From Alphaproteobacteria bacterium (GTDB lineage Bacteria; Pseudomonadota; Alphaproteobacteria; Rickettsiales; JABSSG01), in NCBI GenBank assembly GCA_030431375.1, contig JAUIIY010000009.1, positions 1 through 58,389 on the forward strand: DNA of 58,389 nucleotides. The letters run 5' to 3'. The translations under genes were made by a program, and so were the position numbers. This document shows positions 35,867-45,066 of this stretch, in pieces (position 1 is the stretch's first letter; every line of letters begins with the position of its first letter). The notes under the pieces are model-generated. The model was not told where the DNA came from and did not search any database. It saw nothing but the letters and a program-made list of their open reading frames with translations.

Positions 35867-37405
35867 TTAAATCTCAGAGCTATTATGCTCAATATTTCCT
35901 GCTGCTTCTGCTACGGAACTAGCATTATAGGCTGTGAAATAATATGGGTTATCATTTGTTGTCATTGTTTCAGAGATTGACCAACCTCCTGCATCATAAT
36001 AGAGCGTACCTTGATAAGTTTCTCCATTATTGGTTGAGGTTCCATTATAGTGATACCAACGCGTATCACCTAAATCACTACAATAAACACCATAATTTAT
36101 GGCATAATAATCTGGTGTAATAGTGCAATATGTAAACCCTTGGGCAGTACAAGAAGATGGGTTAGTGTTTATTGTGGCCCAATCTCCATCATCTCCGTTT
36201 GGATACAATAATACACCACTACCACCTGGCTCAGCATAATAATGTTTTACTCTTTCTAAATAATTTAAGTCTGACTGGCTAATGGGTTGCAAAGTTTGCA
36301 TTATGTTTTTCGTTATAATATGACATTCTGTAGGTGTATCGAAACAACCCAAAGCCCCTCTCTCAGGGTTTGAAGAACTCATGATACTATCCACATTATG
36401 TTGAGCTTGTTTATATAAGACTTGTGATTTTTGATAAAAATTACTGGTGAGATTCCAGCTCACAGGGTATGTATCAACTAGTTCATGGAACTTCTGGACA
36501 TAATACCTATTCTCAACCAAACTATCGGCCAGAGTAATTCTATCATCTAATATAGTTTGATTAACTAACGATGGCGTTGTTAATCCAATATACTCAATTG
36601 GCAAATATTCAACATTCCCAACCCCAAATGGAGCAAGCCCTTGGTTATGAGGGTAAGATATCTGATCAGTAAAATTATACTTTGCATAGCTGAGCATTCC
36701 ACTTGCAGCATCTTGACAATCACTAATAGCATTAAGATTACAACTTAATGCATAATAATCTCCGTCACTGCTTTCTTTTAGAATATTTGAGATTTCTGCC
36801 GGATTACCTCCAATTTGGTATGCCTGCATAGACACCGAACCCTTTAAATTATACTCACTTGCGACCTTACTAATCGTAGCAGCTGCACTAAATATATCAC
36901 CAAACGAGCCTGATGCTCCTACCGAAAATTGCTCTTTTTCTGCGTGACTAGCAAATTCTACATTAATTCCCATAATAAGCATTCCTCCCTGCTCGTAAGA
37001 ATCGATATAATTATCACCACATATTAATCCAAAATATGGATTCTTGCCATCCTGGTAAAAGCTTTGTCCTGTTGAAGTGAGAGCCTCTTGACCAAAACCA
37101 GCTATGTTTACTGAAACTTTTTCAGAAGAATATGTATAATAGTTTAAAGATAAAGAGTAATCTTTTTGCTCCATAGATCTCATGTATGTCGCCTCAGCAC
37201 CGGCTGAAAACATTCCAACTCCACCTTTGCTACTTACATCAATCTTCAATTCGCTTTGCATTTCAGAAAAAGACATAGCGGTTCCCAATTGCGCATATGC
37301 CTGCTGACCTGATATTTTTGTAGAAGAAATATTGAAACATGCTTCTGGTGCTATCTGCAGTGAATCGGATGAATACCCCCTACCGGCGGGAATATTTACT
37401 CCCAA
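35867..37405 (-). CDS. MACPF-like protein with in-frame stop near its start, 512 codons
   Basis: The N-terminus (GRGYSSDSLQ, residues 9-18) and the central block CGDNYIDSYEQGGMLI (129-144), followed by a helical section ASGSFGDIFSAAATISKVAS, resemble bacterial members of the MACPF pore-forming superfamily, in which a [FY]G-[TD]-x-[FY]-[IV] motif precedes the membrane-inserting helices. The C-terminal 130 residues look like a separate beta-rich, Tyr/Asn-rich domain. A well-placed GAGG (37438-37441) precedes ATG 37432, but that frame, the same as the long one, hits TAA at 37409-37411; the rest opens at TTG 37405 without an SD. It may be a nonsense pseudogene or use reinitiation. No signal peptide is visible. 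The family call is moderate. Confidence 0.5.
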   Translation of the reverse strand: MGVNIPAGRGYSSDSLQIAPEACFNISSTKISGQQAYAQLGTAMSFSEMQSELKIDVSSKGGVGMFSAGAEATYMRSMEQKDYSLSLNYYTYSSEKVSVNIAGFGQEALTSTGQSFYQDGKNPYFGLICGDNYIDSYEQGGMLIMGINVEFASHAEKEQFSVGASGSFGDIFSAAATISKVASEYNLKGSVSMQAYQIGGNPAEISNILKESSDGDYYALSCNLNAISDCQDAASGMLSYAKYNFTDQISYPHNQGLAPFGVGNVEYLPIEYIGLTTPSLVNQTILDDRITLADSLVENRYYVQKFHELVDTYPVSWNLTSNFYQKSQVLYKQAQHNVDSIMSSSNPERGALGCFDTPTECHIITKNIMQTLQPISQSDLNYLERVKHYYAEPGGSGVLLYPNGDDGDWATINTNPSSCTAQGFTYCTITPDYYAINYGVYCSDLGDTRWYHYNGTSTNNGETYQGTLYYDAGGWSISETMTTNDNPYYFTAYNASSVAEAAGNIEHNSSEI

Positions 37406-37624
37406 AGTTTATGTTGTTATGTGTTTTTTCATAAAAACCTCAAAATAGTTGTTGTAGACGACTCACCCCTATACTCTTCATTCTTTGCTCAAGATATGGC
37501 AAAAAATTATTAGCATTAAATTTCATATAACCATATTATCAAAGGCAATGTCAATAAAAAATTTAATCTAAAATCAGCAGAAAGGCCTGCAATTGAAACA
37601 TCAATGGATGGTTAAATATCTCAC

Positions 37625-37795
37625 TTATTTCAAGAAGGAGAATAGAAATTTTATTGGATATGTAAGGGTTAAAACTGCAAATAATCCAAATAGCCACAAA
37701 GCAAAAAACCATAACCATTCTTTTGGCTTAGCTCCCAGAAACTTTTTTCTGTTGCTTATAGCTTTAGCAAATAAGCTTTTAATATGTGTGCTCAT
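37625..37795 (-). CDS. CydX/CioZ-like small membrane subunit of bd oxidase, 56 aa
   Basis: This 57-codon gene starts 17 nt inside the end of cydB (ATG complement of 37793-37795, another frame) and ends at 37625. The protein has a basic N-terminus, then PKEWLWFFALWLFGLFAVLT as one membrane helix and a short hydrophobic tail. Position, size and the single helix fit the small third subunits of bd oxidases (CydX, or the DUF2474/CioZ type found after cioAB). These peptides stabilise the oxidase in the inner membrane. Assignment to a specific subtype is inference. Confidence 0.7.
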   Translation of the reverse strand: MSTHIKSLFAKAISNRKKFLGAKPKEWLWFFALWLFGLFAVLTLTYPIKFLFSFLK

Positions 37796-38804
37796 TATCG
37801 GTCTTACCCCTAAAAATATAATAACAGTAAGCAGTATATGCCAAAATTACAGGCAAAAATATAACCACACCTACTAATACCAAGGATAAGCCAGGAGCAA
37901 ATGCTGCAGCTTGCCAAATATCATATTTATAAGGAATAATCCAAGGAAACAAGCTTAAACCAAAACCAATATAAGACAGCAAAAACAATAACATCGTGCA
38001 GATGAAAGGTCTATATTCACGCTGTGAATCCCTTAGGTCCTTCCACAAAACTACAAATACGATAGCAGTAAGTAAAGGTATAATCGATAAATAATACATA
38101 TTTGGAGTTGAGAACCAAAAATCTCTGATTCTATTATCCAGTAAAGGCACAACCATACTTACCAGTGCCATAAACACTGCCACAAGAATCAATATATACG
38201 CTCCAACTTTTCTAGACCAGTCTTGAGTGACATCTGTAGTTTTCATGATTAACCAGGTCGATCCTAATAATGCATAACCAAAAACCACAGCTATACCTGT
38301 CATCATACTAAAACCTGTAGCCCAATCAAAAGGCCCACCAGCAAAACTCCGGCCTTCAACTTCCACCCCCTGAACAAAGGCACCTAAAATAATCCCCTGG
38401 CAAAATGCGGCACCCGTAGAACCAAAATGGAAGATATAATCCCATAGCCTTTTGTGACTATTTTTCTCAGACTTAAAACGAAATTCAAATGCAATTCCTC
38501 TTAAAATTAATCCAAGCAACATCATGATGATTGGCATATAAAAAGCCGGCAATAATATTGAATATGCTAAAGGGAAAGCCACAAACAACCCCCCTCCTCC
38601 AAGGACTAGCCATGTTTCGTTACCATCCCAAAATGGCGCTATGGAATTCATCATTCGATCTCGGCATTTATCTGAAGGCGCGAATGGAAACAAAATCCCA
38701 ACCCCCAAATCAAATCCATCTAACCAAACATATAAGAAAACTGCTGTAGCAATTAAAATACCCCAAATTAAAGGAAGATCTATATAATTTGAAAAATCTA
38801 ACAT
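37779..38804 (-). CDS. cydB: cytochrome bd-type quinol oxidase subunit II
   Basis: At 341 aa with about eight or nine membrane helices. Family landmarks: LYVWLDGFDLGVGILFPF (residues about 24-41), the APFWDGNETWLVLGGGGLF block (about 57-75) and the LRGIAFEFRFK motif (about 101-111). It partners CydA in the inner membrane to oxidise quinol and reduce oxygen to water with high affinity. It starts 5 bp after the cydA stop and overlaps the small third gene. Confidence 0.95.
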   Translation of the reverse strand: MLDFSNYIDLPLIWGILIATAVFLYVWLDGFDLGVGILFPFAPSDKCRDRMMNSIAPFWDGNETWLVLGGGGLFVAFPLAYSILLPAFYMPIIMMLLGLILRGIAFEFRFKSEKNSHKRLWDYIFHFGSTGAAFCQGIILGAFVQGVEVEGRSFAGGPFDWATGFSMMTGIAVVFGYALLGSTWLIMKTTDVTQDWSRKVGAYILILVAVFMALVSMVVPLLDNRIRDFWFSTPNMYYLSIIPLLTAIVFVVLWKDLRDSQREYRPFICTMLLFLLSYIGFGLSLFPWIIPYKYDIWQAAAFAPGLSLVLVGVVIFLPVILAYTAYCYYIFRGKTDNEHTY

Positions 38805-38809
38805 GACAA

Positions 38810-40198
38810 TTACCTACCTTTTGTGGATTCAATAACATATGCTTGCTTACTATGTTTATACATTTGCTCATCCGATTTAGTTACTATTAAACCTTTTCTT
38901 ATCATAGAGACCATATAATACATCCCAGCACCAAATACAAAAACGTAAATTAATACAAACGCAAGAAGTGACCATGCTACCTGAGGCCCAATAATTGCAG
39001 GAGTTACTGATTTCATAGTTTTTAGTACACCATATACTGTATATGGCTGCCTTCCTATTTCTGTTACAAACCATCCGGCCAAAATTGCTATAAAACCAGA
39101 CGGAACCATCATAACCCATAATTTTTTAAGCCATGTTGTTGTAAAAAGCTTTTTACGATAATATTGAACTGCGCTCGCTATCCCAACAAAAAGCATAAGC
39201 AAACCGATACCTACCATGATCCTAAAAGACCAAAACACCCACACCACTGGAGGAATAGTACCAGGAGCGAAGCTCTTCAGCCCTCTAACTTCACCATCTT
39301 CGCTATGAGTCAATATGATGCTCGCAAGTTTTGGTATTGTTACCTCATATAGATTTTTTTCTTCTTTTTGGTTTGGAATAGCAAAAATTCTAAGAGCAGC
39401 TGGCTTTTCGGTTTCCCAGATACCTTCCATTGCAGCTACTTTTTCTGGTTGATATTTCAAACTATTTAACCCATGCAGATCACCAACATATATTTGGAAA
39501 GGAACAGCAAAGAATATCAGCAATGTTGCCATTTTAAGCATGGTCTTAGCATGAATTTCATATTTTTTCTTAAGTAAATAAAAAGCACCTACACCGCCAA
39601 CTACAAAAGCTGTAGTTAAATATGCTCCCGTTATCATGTGAACAAAGCGATATGGAAAGGATGGATTAAAAATAATCTCCAGCCAGCTTGTTGGAGATAA
39701 TCTACCATCAGCTAGGATTTCATACCCTTGAGGTGTTTGCATCCAGCTATTTGCTGATAATATCCAAAAGGCCGAAATCAAAGTACCTATAGCCACAATG
39801 CAGGTCGAAACAAAATGCATTTTTTTACTTACTCTTCCCCAGCCAAAAAGCATAATCCCTAAGAATGATGCCTCTAAGAAAAATGCAGTCAACACCTCAT
39901 ATCCTAGCAAAGGACCTAAAACGTTGGAAGTTTTGTCAGAGAACATCGACCAATTTGTACCAAATTGGTACGACATCACCACTCCAGAAACCACCCCCAT
40001 TCCGAAGGCTACCGCAAATATTTTGACCCAGAATTTATATAGATCTCTAAATTTTACTTCACCTGTTTTCAGCCACAGTCCTTCAAGCACCATAAGGTAG
40101 CTAGCTAAACCAATAGTAAATGCCGGAAAAATAATATGAAAGCTTACAGTAAATGCAAATTGTATTCTGGCCAACAGAACAGGATCGAAATAGTCCAT
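38810..40198 (-). CDS. cydA: cytochrome bd-type quinol oxidase subunit I (short Q-loop, CIO-like)
   Basis: At 462 aa, shorter than E. coli CydA (522) because the Q-loop is short, as in cyanide-insensitive (CioA-type) oxidases. Haem-ligand regions are visible: His in VSFHIIFPAFTIG (about 20), His in FVHMITGAYLTTAF (about 187) and the Met region later. The quinol-loop signature reads GRQPYTVYG where GRQPW is usual. It heads the cydAB-X operon. Such an oxidase suits microaerobic intracellular life; quinone supply links it to COQ9. Confidence 0.95.
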   Translation of the reverse strand: MDYFDPVLLARIQFAFTVSFHIIFPAFTIGLASYLMVLEGLWLKTGEVKFRDLYKFWVKIFAVAFGMGVVSGVVMSYQFGTNWSMFSDKTSNVLGPLLGYEVLTAFFLEASFLGIMLFGWGRVSKKMHFVSTCIVAIGTLISAFWILSANSWMQTPQGYEILADGRLSPTSWLEIIFNPSFPYRFVHMITGAYLTTAFVVGGVGAFYLLKKKYEIHAKTMLKMATLLIFFAVPFQIYVGDLHGLNSLKYQPEKVAAMEGIWETEKPAALRIFAIPNQKEEKNLYEVTIPKLASIILTHSEDGEVRGLKSFAPGTIPPVVWVFWSFRIMVGIGLLMLFVGIASAVQYYRKKLFTTTWLKKLWVMMVPSGFIAILAGWFVTEIGRQPYTVYGVLKTMKSVTPAIIGPQVAWSLLAFVLIYVFVFGAGMYYMVSMIRKGLIVTKSDEQMYKHSKQAYVIESTKGR

Positions 40199-40288
40199 TT
40201 TATGAATCCTTAATTAACTCAAGACATATTCTAGGTGAAAAACCAAATTTTGTCTAGAATCACAGCTCTTCCAGTGAACATCATGCAC

Positions 40289-40981
40289 CTATATATTTAG
40301 CAAGTGACTATTCTTTGGCACAAAGAGACAATCAATTACAGTTGGAGGCTTTATAAGAGGAGTTAAAATATCGTACAATTCAAAATTATGAGCGCTTAGA
40401 AAATGAACCAATTGACTAAATTTTGCACCACCTTCAAATCTTTCTTTAATCGAAGCTTCGAGAATAATAAATTCTACTGTCTTTAAGGTTTCTACTGCTC
40501 CTTGCAATATTTTCAGCTCATATCCCTCAACATCTAGCTTCAAACCATATCCAGCTTGATAATTTTTTCTTTGCACAAGTGAATCTAGGGTTATAACTTC
40601 TACACTCTCACTCGTAAATATCTCCCTTTTCTTACGCAAATCTTTTCTTTTCAAGAAAGAACTTCTAGCGGAAATATCACTCTTGTAAAAATCTCTAAAC
40701 TCATTCTTCTCTCCTAAAGCTACGTGAATAAATTCAATATCATATTTATTCTTTTGCCAATCCTCTAAATTATCTAGCTCTAGTTTTTGAGGATCAATCA
40801 ATACTAACTTAGCATTCTCGAATGCTGAATAGAGGTTTGGGGTACCTTTATTAACTCCAATATCAAAAAGGGTTTTTATATTAAATTTGAGGCTTTTGAA
40901 ATAGTTGGTTGAAAACCTATTTCTTGATATGTGATATCCTTCTGACCTAAGCTTATCAAGTGCATCTTGTTTGCTTATCAT
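40289..40981 (-). CDS. FkbM family methyltransferase, 230 aa
   Basis: SAM-dependent methyltransferase fold. Motif I region is LFDIGVNKGTPNL (about residues 36-48), acidic loop LIDPQKLELDNL, and the FkbM hallmark LKLDVEGYELKILQGA (about 148-163) followed by FIILEAS. Members O-methylate sugars or natural products, and in such genomes often act on surface polysaccharide. Whether it works with the nearby Wzm/Wzt exporter is speculation. Own transcription unit on the minus strand. Confidence 0.88.
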   Translation of the reverse strand: MISKQDALDKLRSEGYHISRNRFSTNYFKSLKFNIKTLFDIGVNKGTPNLYSAFENAKLVLIDPQKLELDNLEDWQKNKYDIEFIHVALGEKNEFRDFYKSDISARSSFLKRKDLRKKREIFTSESVEVITLDSLVQRKNYQAGYGLKLDVEGYELKILQGAVETLKTVEFIILEASIKERFEGGAKFSQLVHFLSAHNFELYDILTPLIKPPTVIDCLFVPKNSHLLNI

Positions 40982-41040
40982 ATGCTGATTTACTGTAAAT
41001 TTTTATTATTACTAAACTAATTTTTGCGATTCTCAAATAA

Positions 41041-41068
41041 AAAAAGGGGTTATAACTAACCCCTTTTC
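41041..41068 (-). terminator. Rho-independent terminator of the 173-aa membrane-protein gene
   Basis: A perfect 11-bp stem AAAAGGGGTTA / TAACCCCTTTT with a 4-nt loop; the minus-strand reading ends in a T run immediately downstream of the gene at 41092. Confidence 0.8.
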
Positions 41069-41091
41069 ATAATTATAGTAATTATGAATAA

Positions 41092-41613
41092 TTATTTTTT
41101 TAACTTTTTATACTTCATAATTAAATATGGAATTAATAGTGCGATTAAAATTTCAGTATATAATATCGTGCCAGCATTATCAGGAGCCCAATTATCAGCA
41201 ATAATAATTTGCTTTATGTGCCCATAACCTGCGCCTAAATAAAATATACCACCAAAAATTGCTACAGCACTCCAGAAGCTCACATCATGTTTAGCCCTCC
41301 AAGCATATAAACCAGCTATTGATAAAGCTAAGTTCGCAACACCAATTTCAAACTGGAATGGACTTGGTGCCCATCCAATATATTCACTAGTTTGAGGAAA
41401 AAACACATGAAATATATACCCATACATCCCAGAAACACCATAACACATACCAATGAACACCCTTACGGCTATGTCTAATTTATCTTGCTCCGATGCAGTT
41501 TTTGGTAAAGCTTTGAACTTAAACCAAATAATTACAAGAGAAAGAATAAACAACACAAACATAAAGTTTATCATTGTAAAAGCTATAATTTTACCGATCA
41601 TTAAGAAAACCAT
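41092..41613 (-). CDS. small multi-pass membrane protein (DUF6790-like), 173 aa
   Basis: Five probable membrane segments. The conserved-looking central block GWAPSPFQFEIGVANLALSI (about residues 80-100) is characteristic of a widespread family of uncharacterised membrane proteins that I associate with DUF6790. No catalytic motif is evident. It has its own terminator and lies upstream of the FkbM gene on the same strand. The family number is from memory, so treat it as tentative. Confidence 0.65.
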   Translation of the reverse strand: MVFLMIGKIIAFTMINFMFVLFILSLVIIWFKFKALPKTASEQDKLDIAVRVFIGMCYGVSGMYGYIFHVFFPQTSEYIGWAPSPFQFEIGVANLALSIAGLYAWRAKHDVSFWSAVAIFGGIFYLGAGYGHIKQIIIADNWAPDNAGTILYTEILIALLIPYLIMKYKKLKK

Positions 41614-41672
41614 TTTAATTAGGACTATGATGGTAGGATAAGAATATTAAGAAAGAGTTAACAAAAACATTT

Positions 41673-42563
41673 CTAAATTGATAAAGAATTTGACTTGGAA
41701 GAAAATTTCATATTGATATTTGGAAGCTCGGATTTCTGTATAATTTTCTTAGAAAAAACACTCGCAAAATCCTTACATTCCTGGCTTTTGTAAGCCATGT
41801 CACCCATAGTAGTGACCCTGCTATATAGGTTTGTAGATTTCTCTAACAACTCCTTTTCAAATGTCGCTGACACCAGATTTCCTTTCCTTTCCTGTAAAAA
41901 AGCAATTTCACTTTCTACAAGCTCCAACCTCTTATTTAAAATCTGGACCTCAACCTCGCTATGCCTTTCTGGAAATTCAGCAGCTTTTTCAATTAAATGA
42001 CTAGCTATAGATTGCTCCTCTAATAAAGAATTATAATAATCCTCTACGTCCCTATACACCTCAACAAAAACTTTCATCTGCTGAAATTGCTTAGCTTCAA
42101 TTTCATCTATGTTTTCAAAAGAACCCTGTAACAATGGTGATTTCATCACCACTAAATATTTTGAGAGAAGATTTTCATGTATTTTCTTATTCTCTCCGCT
42201 CTGCTCTTCAAGCTTTTTAATAATATCAACAATACTGCTATTATTTACAGAAGGTTGAGAATTTTTGGAAACTATTTCAATCTGTGATTCGACTTCTCTA
42301 AATTCCTTGATTAGCCTCCCTCCTCCTTGTAAATTATGAACCAAACCAGATTGCATTTTTACTCTTAATTCATTCAATAGAAATTGGATTCTAGCAATAC
42401 TAACTTTTGCGACAAGCAGCGTTTTAATCTGATACATACATGTTTTTAATTCCTGAAGCTGATCAGGGTTGAAGATATTTTCACTTTGACTCACTCTTAA
42501 ACGGCTATTTCTTCTAGATAGTAACCTATTTACCCAGCTTTTTTTACCATCACCTGCAAACAA
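41673..42563 (-). CDS. hypothetical coiled-coil protein, 296 aa
   Basis: No family is recognised. Most of the chain is helical and charged; likely coiled coils lie at residues about 80-140 and 195-235 (KRLELVESEIAFLQERKGNL). The N-terminal 25 residues are basic (LLSRRNSRLRVS). The start is doubtful: the TTG at 42563 has GGGG 5 nt upstream, and the frame stays open without an ATG for about 25 codons more, so the true N-terminus may lie further out or be damaged. It is divergent from the P-loop kinase gene. Cytosolic or secreted; function unknown. Confidence 0.55.
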   Translation of the reverse strand: MFAGDGKKSWVNRLLSRRNSRLRVSQSENIFNPDQLQELKTCMYQIKTLLVAKVSIARIQFLLNELRVKMQSGLVHNLQGGGRLIKEFREVESQIEIVSKNSQPSVNNSSIVDIIKKLEEQSGENKKIHENLLSKYLVVMKSPLLQGSFENIDEIEAKQFQQMKVFVEVYRDVEDYYNSLLEEQSIASHLIEKAAEFPERHSEVEVQILNKRLELVESEIAFLQERKGNLVSATFEKELLEKSTNLYSRVTTMGDMAYKSQECKDFASVFSKKIIQKSELPNINMKFSSKSNSLSI

Positions 42564-42656
42564 CTTGACCCCATTTTTACCCTTTACGCTAGATGCTACT
42601 TGAGAAAAATCTATAGTGCTATATATTTCTTATTTATTAAGATAATCAACACACAT

Positions 42657-43178
42657 ATGCATATTGGAAAAGCAAACAGAATTATGATATTTGGGCGACC
42701 TGGAAGCGGAAAGTCCCATTTAGCATTTGATTTGCACTTAAAAACCAAAATTCCTTTGTTTCATCTGGATAAAATTTTTTACACCGACCATTGGGTCGAG
42801 CGCGATACTAGAGAGTTTTTACAATTACAAAAAAACATTGTGAATAACAAAAGATGGATTATTGATGGCAATAGCATAAAGTCGTTAGAAATGAGATATA
42901 AGAGAGCTGACTTGTGTCTTTATTTTGATCTTCCTAGGATCACATGCATCTATAGGGCGATCAAAAGGCAATTTACTGATAAATCATTCATTGATGACAG
43001 AGCACCAAATTGCCCAGAGAAAATTTCTTGGAGCTTGATAAAATACTTATGGGTCTTTGATAAAAGGGTAAAAAAAACTCTTCATGAATTAAAGAAAAAA
43101 TACCCCTCCGTTGAATTCCGCCACATAAAATCCTTGAACCAAGCAAATAAGCTTAGGATTGAAATAAACGAATTATAA
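42657..43178 (+). CDS. P-loop adenylate-kinase-like protein ('DNA topology modulation' type), 173 aa
   Basis: Walker A GRPGSGKS lies near residues 13-20 after a short beta strand (NRIMIFG). Downstream are FHLDKIFYTDHW and WIIDGNSIKSLEMRYKRADLCLYFDLPR, typical of the FlaR/YxxB-like adenylate-kinase-related NTPases often annotated 'DNA topology modulation protein'. They bind ATP; the substrate is unknown. The open frame begins upstream at a TTG (42600), but the ATG at 42657 gives the usual length; no convincing SD was found. It precedes the polysaccharide export pair by 40 nt. Confidence 0.8.
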   Translation: MHIGKANRIMIFGRPGSGKSHLAFDLHLKTKIPLFHLDKIFYTDHWVERDTREFLQLQKNIVNNKRWIIDGNSIKSLEMRYKRADLCLYFDLPRITCIYRAIKRQFTDKSFIDDRAPNCPEKISWSLIKYLWVFDKRVKKTLHELKKKYPSVEFRHIKSLNQANKLRIEINEL

Positions 43179-43218
43179 CTTATAATAACAGCATAATATC
43201 AAAAATATTTTCCCAGTG

Positions 43219-44067
43219 ATGAATCTAATAAAGAAAAAAATTTTTAATTTTATTGATAGTTTTAAGACATCAAAAAAATGCTCTTTTGGGAATGTTTTAT
43301 ACGACTTTTTACTTGGTTTACGCTATTGGCGTATCTGGTATATTTTGGGTAGTAAAGAAATCAAATTACGTTATAAAAGATCAAAATTTGGTCAATTATG
43401 GCATACTATAACCACTGCTATTTATATAACCTTTGTTGGCTTAATATGGGCTTATCTATTCAAGGTCCCAGTGGTAGAATTTTTGCCTTACCTAGCTATT
43501 AGCAAAATTTTATACGACTTTATTTCTTCAACTATAACTAATGGCTGCAAATATTATTACCTTGAAAAAAGTTTCATTCTTGAGTTACCCTCCCCAAAAT
43601 CAATATACGCATACTCAAACAGCTTAAGAAACTTGCTATCATTTCTACACAACATACCTGTAATTATCATCGTGATTCTTCTATTCAAGGTATCAATCAA
43701 TTCTTACATAATTTTTGCTGTTCCTGCATTTTTCCTTATCTTGTTAAACTCTGTGTGGATCACAATAATTATAGGATATTTGGGAGCACGATTCAGGGAT
43801 ATTCCACCTCTTTTAGATGCACTAATGGGGATAATTATGATGGTAACACCTATCATGTGGCAGATCAAACAGCTACCCGAACATTTACATAAATATATGC
43901 TATTAAATCCCTTCAATGTTTTTATTAAAATTACCCGCGATTCAATATTAGGAATAGCTCCAGATCCGTCATATTGGTTAGTAGCTGTCGGAATAACTAT
44001 TTTCGGATATATGATAACTTTCTTATTTCTGAGAAAATGTCTGAATAGAATATCATTTTGGGTATAG
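43219..44067 (+). CDS. ABC-2 type polysaccharide export permease (Wzm-like), 282 aa
   Basis: Six membrane segments after a cytosolic N-terminal amphipathic region. The family block GSKEIKLRYKRSKFGQLWHT (about residues 45-64) and the late PIMWQIKQLP...LLNPFN (about 215-235) are diagnostic of O-antigen/polysaccharide exporters of the Wzm/RfbA/TagG group. It forms the inner-membrane channel with the ATPase encoded 3 bp downstream. GTG at 43216 precedes the preferred ATG at 43219. Homologous systems in Rickettsiales export surface polysaccharide. Confidence 0.88.
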   Translation: MNLIKKKIFNFIDSFKTSKKCSFGNVLYDFLLGLRYWRIWYILGSKEIKLRYKRSKFGQLWHTITTAIYITFVGLIWAYLFKVPVVEFLPYLAISKILYDFISSTITNGCKYYYLEKSFILELPSPKSIYAYSNSLRNLLSFLHNIPVIIIVILLFKVSINSYIIFAVPAFFLILLNSVWITIIIGYLGARFRDIPPLLDALMGIIMMVTPIMWQIKQLPEHLHKYMLLNPFNVFIKITRDSILGIAPDPSYWLVAVGITIFGYMITFLFLRKCLNRISFWV

Positions 44068-44070
44068 ATC

Positions 44071-44808
44071 ATGGCTTACGTAAAACTACATAATGTATCA
44101 CTGGAATATCCAATATTTGATGCTCAAACCAGATCTATAAGAAATAGCCTACTAAAAAATGTTGGTGGTAGAATAGCTCACGGACTTAAATCAGCACCTA
44201 CAGTAAAAGCGATAAATAATATCAGCTTGGAATTAAATGATGGCGATAATTTAGCCGTGTTAGGCCATAATGGAGCCGGCAAGACCACTTTACTAAGAAT
44301 TATCTCTGATATTTACCAGCCTACTCATGGAAGCATAGAAGTAGATGGCAAAGTATCATCGCTTACAAACATACAACTCGGCATGGAACCAGATGCTACT
44401 GGTTATGAAAATATTATTATGCGCGGTATTTTTATGGGAATGACGTTTAAAGAGATAAAGTCAAAAATGGATGAGATTATCGATTTTTCTGAATTAGGAG
44501 AATATATTAATTTGCCAATGAGGGCATACTCTACAGGTATGGCTTTAAGGCTTTCTTTTGCAGTATCAACTTCTTTTACACCTCAAATTTTGGTTCTGGA
44601 TGAAATGATTGGTGCTGGGGATAAGAATTTCCTAAAAAAAGCAACTTCTCGTACGAAAGAAATAATGCAAAAAGCTAAGATATTAATTCTATCATCACAT
44701 AATAATCAGATTTTAAAAGAGTTTTGTAACAAAGCTATCTTAATGAAAGAAGGGTCTATTATAGCGCAAGGATCCCTCGATGAGGTAATAGCAGCTCACG
44801 AAGCTTGA
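44071..44808 (+). CDS. polysaccharide export ABC transporter ATPase (Wzt-like), 245 aa
   Basis: Complete ABC domain: Walker A GHNGAGKTT (about residues 65-73), a degenerate signature region YSTGMALRLSFAVST (about 150-165) as in Wzt-type ATPases, and Walker B ILVLDEMIGAGD (about 170-181). It lacks the extended C-terminal carbohydrate-binding domain of some Wzt proteins, so export probably does not need terminal-sugar recognition. It pairs with the permease immediately upstream. Confidence 0.9.
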   Translation: MAYVKLHNVSLEYPIFDAQTRSIRNSLLKNVGGRIAHGLKSAPTVKAINNISLELNDGDNLAVLGHNGAGKTTLLRIISDIYQPTHGSIEVDGKVSSLTNIQLGMEPDATGYENIIMRGIFMGMTFKEIKSKMDEIIDFSELGEYINLPMRAYSTGMALRLSFAVSTSFTPQILVLDEMIGAGDKNFLKKATSRTKEIMQKAKILILSSHNNQILKEFCNKAILMKEGSIIAQGSLDEVIAAHEA

Positions 44809-45010
44809 AATGCAATATTTGTTGGTGATTATTAGTTTGCTTATCGAATTCAATAGTCTACTAGGTGCAAAACCTTTCTCGAGACAGATTGCCTAGTCAC
44901 TCCTAAGCGCAACTCCTTGAATAAAAATATTGTCAGATATGCGAAATTATACATTTAAATGTCATAGAACTAATTTCATTTACAGAGTTGTGACAGAGTA
45001 AAAATGATAA

Positions 45011-45040
45011 AAAAAAAGCCCGCAAACGACATGCGAGCTC
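45011..45040 (-). terminator. Rho-independent terminator of the tyrS-dksA cluster
   Basis: GCCCGCA (45018-45024) pairs with TGCGAGC (45032-45038); on the minus strand the hairpin is followed by a run of T, just after the dksA stop. Confidence 0.75.
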
Positions 45041-45066
45041 CAAGAATTTTGTTTACCTATAAATTT

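Noticed and set aside
37593-37877. Plus-strand 94-codon frame at the end of cydB
   Set aside because: It is opposite both cydB and the 56-codon membrane peptide, which has the expected position and a membrane helix; the plus frame has no homology.
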